A DNA stretch of 7,803 nt from Flavobacteriaceae bacterium. GTDB taxonomy: Bacteria > Bacteroidota > Bacteroidia > Flavobacteriales > Flavobacteriaceae. The stretch lies in NCBI GenBank assembly GCA_013003145.1, contig JABDLH010000294.1:1-7803 (forward strand). Reading direction: 5' to 3'. This document shows positions 7,051 through 7,803 of the stretch, piece after piece. The translations under genes and the position numbers were made by a program. The notes beneath the pieces are model-generated. The model saw nothing but the letters and a program-made list of their open reading frames with translations. It ran no database searches and was not told the origin of the DNA. Every line of letters starts with the position of its first letter. The stretch's first letter is position 1.

Positions 7051-7803
7051 ATGAAAATTCTAATCCCTATTAGCATGAGTTGCCTACTTTTTATAGGCTG
7101 TAAAGAAGAAAAAAAAGAGACGGACACCAAAGCCATGGAAGCCCAGCGAGAAATAGAGACCGTTGAGAAAGAACCGGGATCATCTTTCGAGATCAACCCG
7201 GTCTCCCATGCCTCGGCAGTGTTCAATTGGGGTGATCATACCATTTACCTGGACCCGGTTGGTGGAGCCGAAGCCTACCAGGATTATCAGGCGGCAGACC
7301 TGATCCTCATCACCGATATCCATGGAGACCATTTTGATGTAGCTACCTTGGAAGGTTTAGATACTAGCAATGCTAAAATCATTGCCCCGGCCGCAGTAGC
7401 CGAGAAATTACCGGAGGCATTTAATTCCCAGGTCGATGTACTTGCCAACGGGGAGAGCAAAGAACGTTATGGCATCACCATAGAAGCCATCCCTATGTAT
7501 AACCTCCGTGAAGAGGCTAAAGACTTCCACGTTAAAGGACGTGGCAATGGTTATGTCCTGAGTTATAAGGGTGAGCGAGTTTACTTTTCCGGGGATACCG
7601 AAGATATATCCGAGATGAGAAGCCTTAAAAATATCGATAAGGCCTTCATCTGTATGAACCTCCCTTATACCATGACCGTTGAAAAGGCCGCTGATGCTGT
7701 GGTCGACTTTAAACCAAAACAGGTTCATCCCTACCACTACAGGGGCCGTCCGGACGTCAGTGATGTCTCCAGGTTCAAAGAACTTGTCAATAAGGGGGAT
7801 TCC
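7051..7803 (+). CDS. MBL-fold metal-dependent hydrolase, lipoprotein (partial, runs off the right edge)
   Basis: 251 codons are visible with no stop. Residues 1-17 form a lipoprotein signal (MKILIPISMSCLLFIGC) with Cys17 as the lipidated residue in an FIG-C lipobox, followed by a charged tether (18-45). The body is a metallo-beta-lactamase fold of the UlaG-like/Lactamase_B_2 type: SHASAVFNWGDHTIYLDP (52-69), the metal motif ITDIHGDHFD (87-96), HVKGRGNGYVLSYKG (160-174), GDTEDISEM (181-189) and HPYHYRGRP (226-234). Likely ligands are His91, Asp93, His94, Asp182 and one of His226 or His229. The first histidine of the usual HxHxDH motif is Asp89. The substrate is unknown, and the role is probably hydrolysis of a small molecule at the periplasmic face. 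Judging by the fold, only the last few residues are likely missing. Its promoter lies in the AT-rich gap upstream. Confidence 0.85.
   Translation, partial: MKILIPISMSCLLFIGCKEEKKETDTKAMEAQREIETVEKEPGSSFEINPVSHASAVFNWGDHTIYLDPVGGAEAYQDYQAADLILITDIHGDHFDVATLEGLDTSNAKIIAPAAVAEKLPEAFNSQVDVLANGESKERYGITIEAIPMYNLREEAKDFHVKGRGNGYVLSYKGERVYFSGDTEDISEMRSLKNIDKAFICMNLPYTMTVEKAADAVVDFKPKQVHPYHYRGRPDVSDVSRFKELVNKGDS

Overview
The window looks like a piece of a Flavobacteriaceae (Bacteroidota) chromosome of moderate GC content. The evidence is the RF2 and fumarase sequences, a TonB-dependent receptor of the Bacteroidota type (carboxypeptidase-regulatory-like domain, plug, barrel), TAnnTTTG-type promoter elements, and start codons without strong Shine-Dalgarno sequences. 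It appears to be mostly core genome. I see no mobile element, CRISPR array, tRNA, rRNA or phage gene.

Layout. (1) Positions 1-479 hold the C-terminal part of peptide chain release factor 2 (prfB). It is interrupted by an in-frame TAA at 78-80, ten codons before the catalytic GGQ. (2) Positions 495-836 hold a small ArsC/glutaredoxin-type arsenate reductase on the same strand. (3) A 113-base gap carries overlapping palindromes and is followed by a two-gene unit: a 158-residue exported Lys-tailed protein and an 830-residue outer-membrane receptor, 8 bases apart, closed by a strong hairpin terminator. (4) On the minus strand lies a 58-residue membrane protein gene, divergent from fumC (class II fumarase). 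The shared 155-base region holds a good flavobacterial promoter for the small gene and a partial one for fumC. (5) fumC and the next minus-strand gene, a 295-residue membrane-anchored coiled-coil protein, converge on a bidirectional hairpin. (6) A 335-base AT-rich gap is followed by a lipoprotein of the metallo-beta-lactamase fold that runs off the right edge.

Functionally, fumC belongs to the TCA cycle, prfB to translation termination and arsC to thiol-based arsenate reduction or a related redox role. The exported protein, receptor, coiled-coil protein and MBL lipoprotein are cell-envelope functions of unknown substrate. The genes do not form one pathway. The only clear functional pairing is the exported protein with the receptor.

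I did not find a convincing new multi-gene system. The most notable observation is the nonsense codon in prfB, together with a GC shift inside the same gene. This could be a sequencing or assembly fault, a decayed copy or a recoding event. Next come the operator-like palindromes before the receptor operon and the unlisted-size small membrane protein beside fumC.
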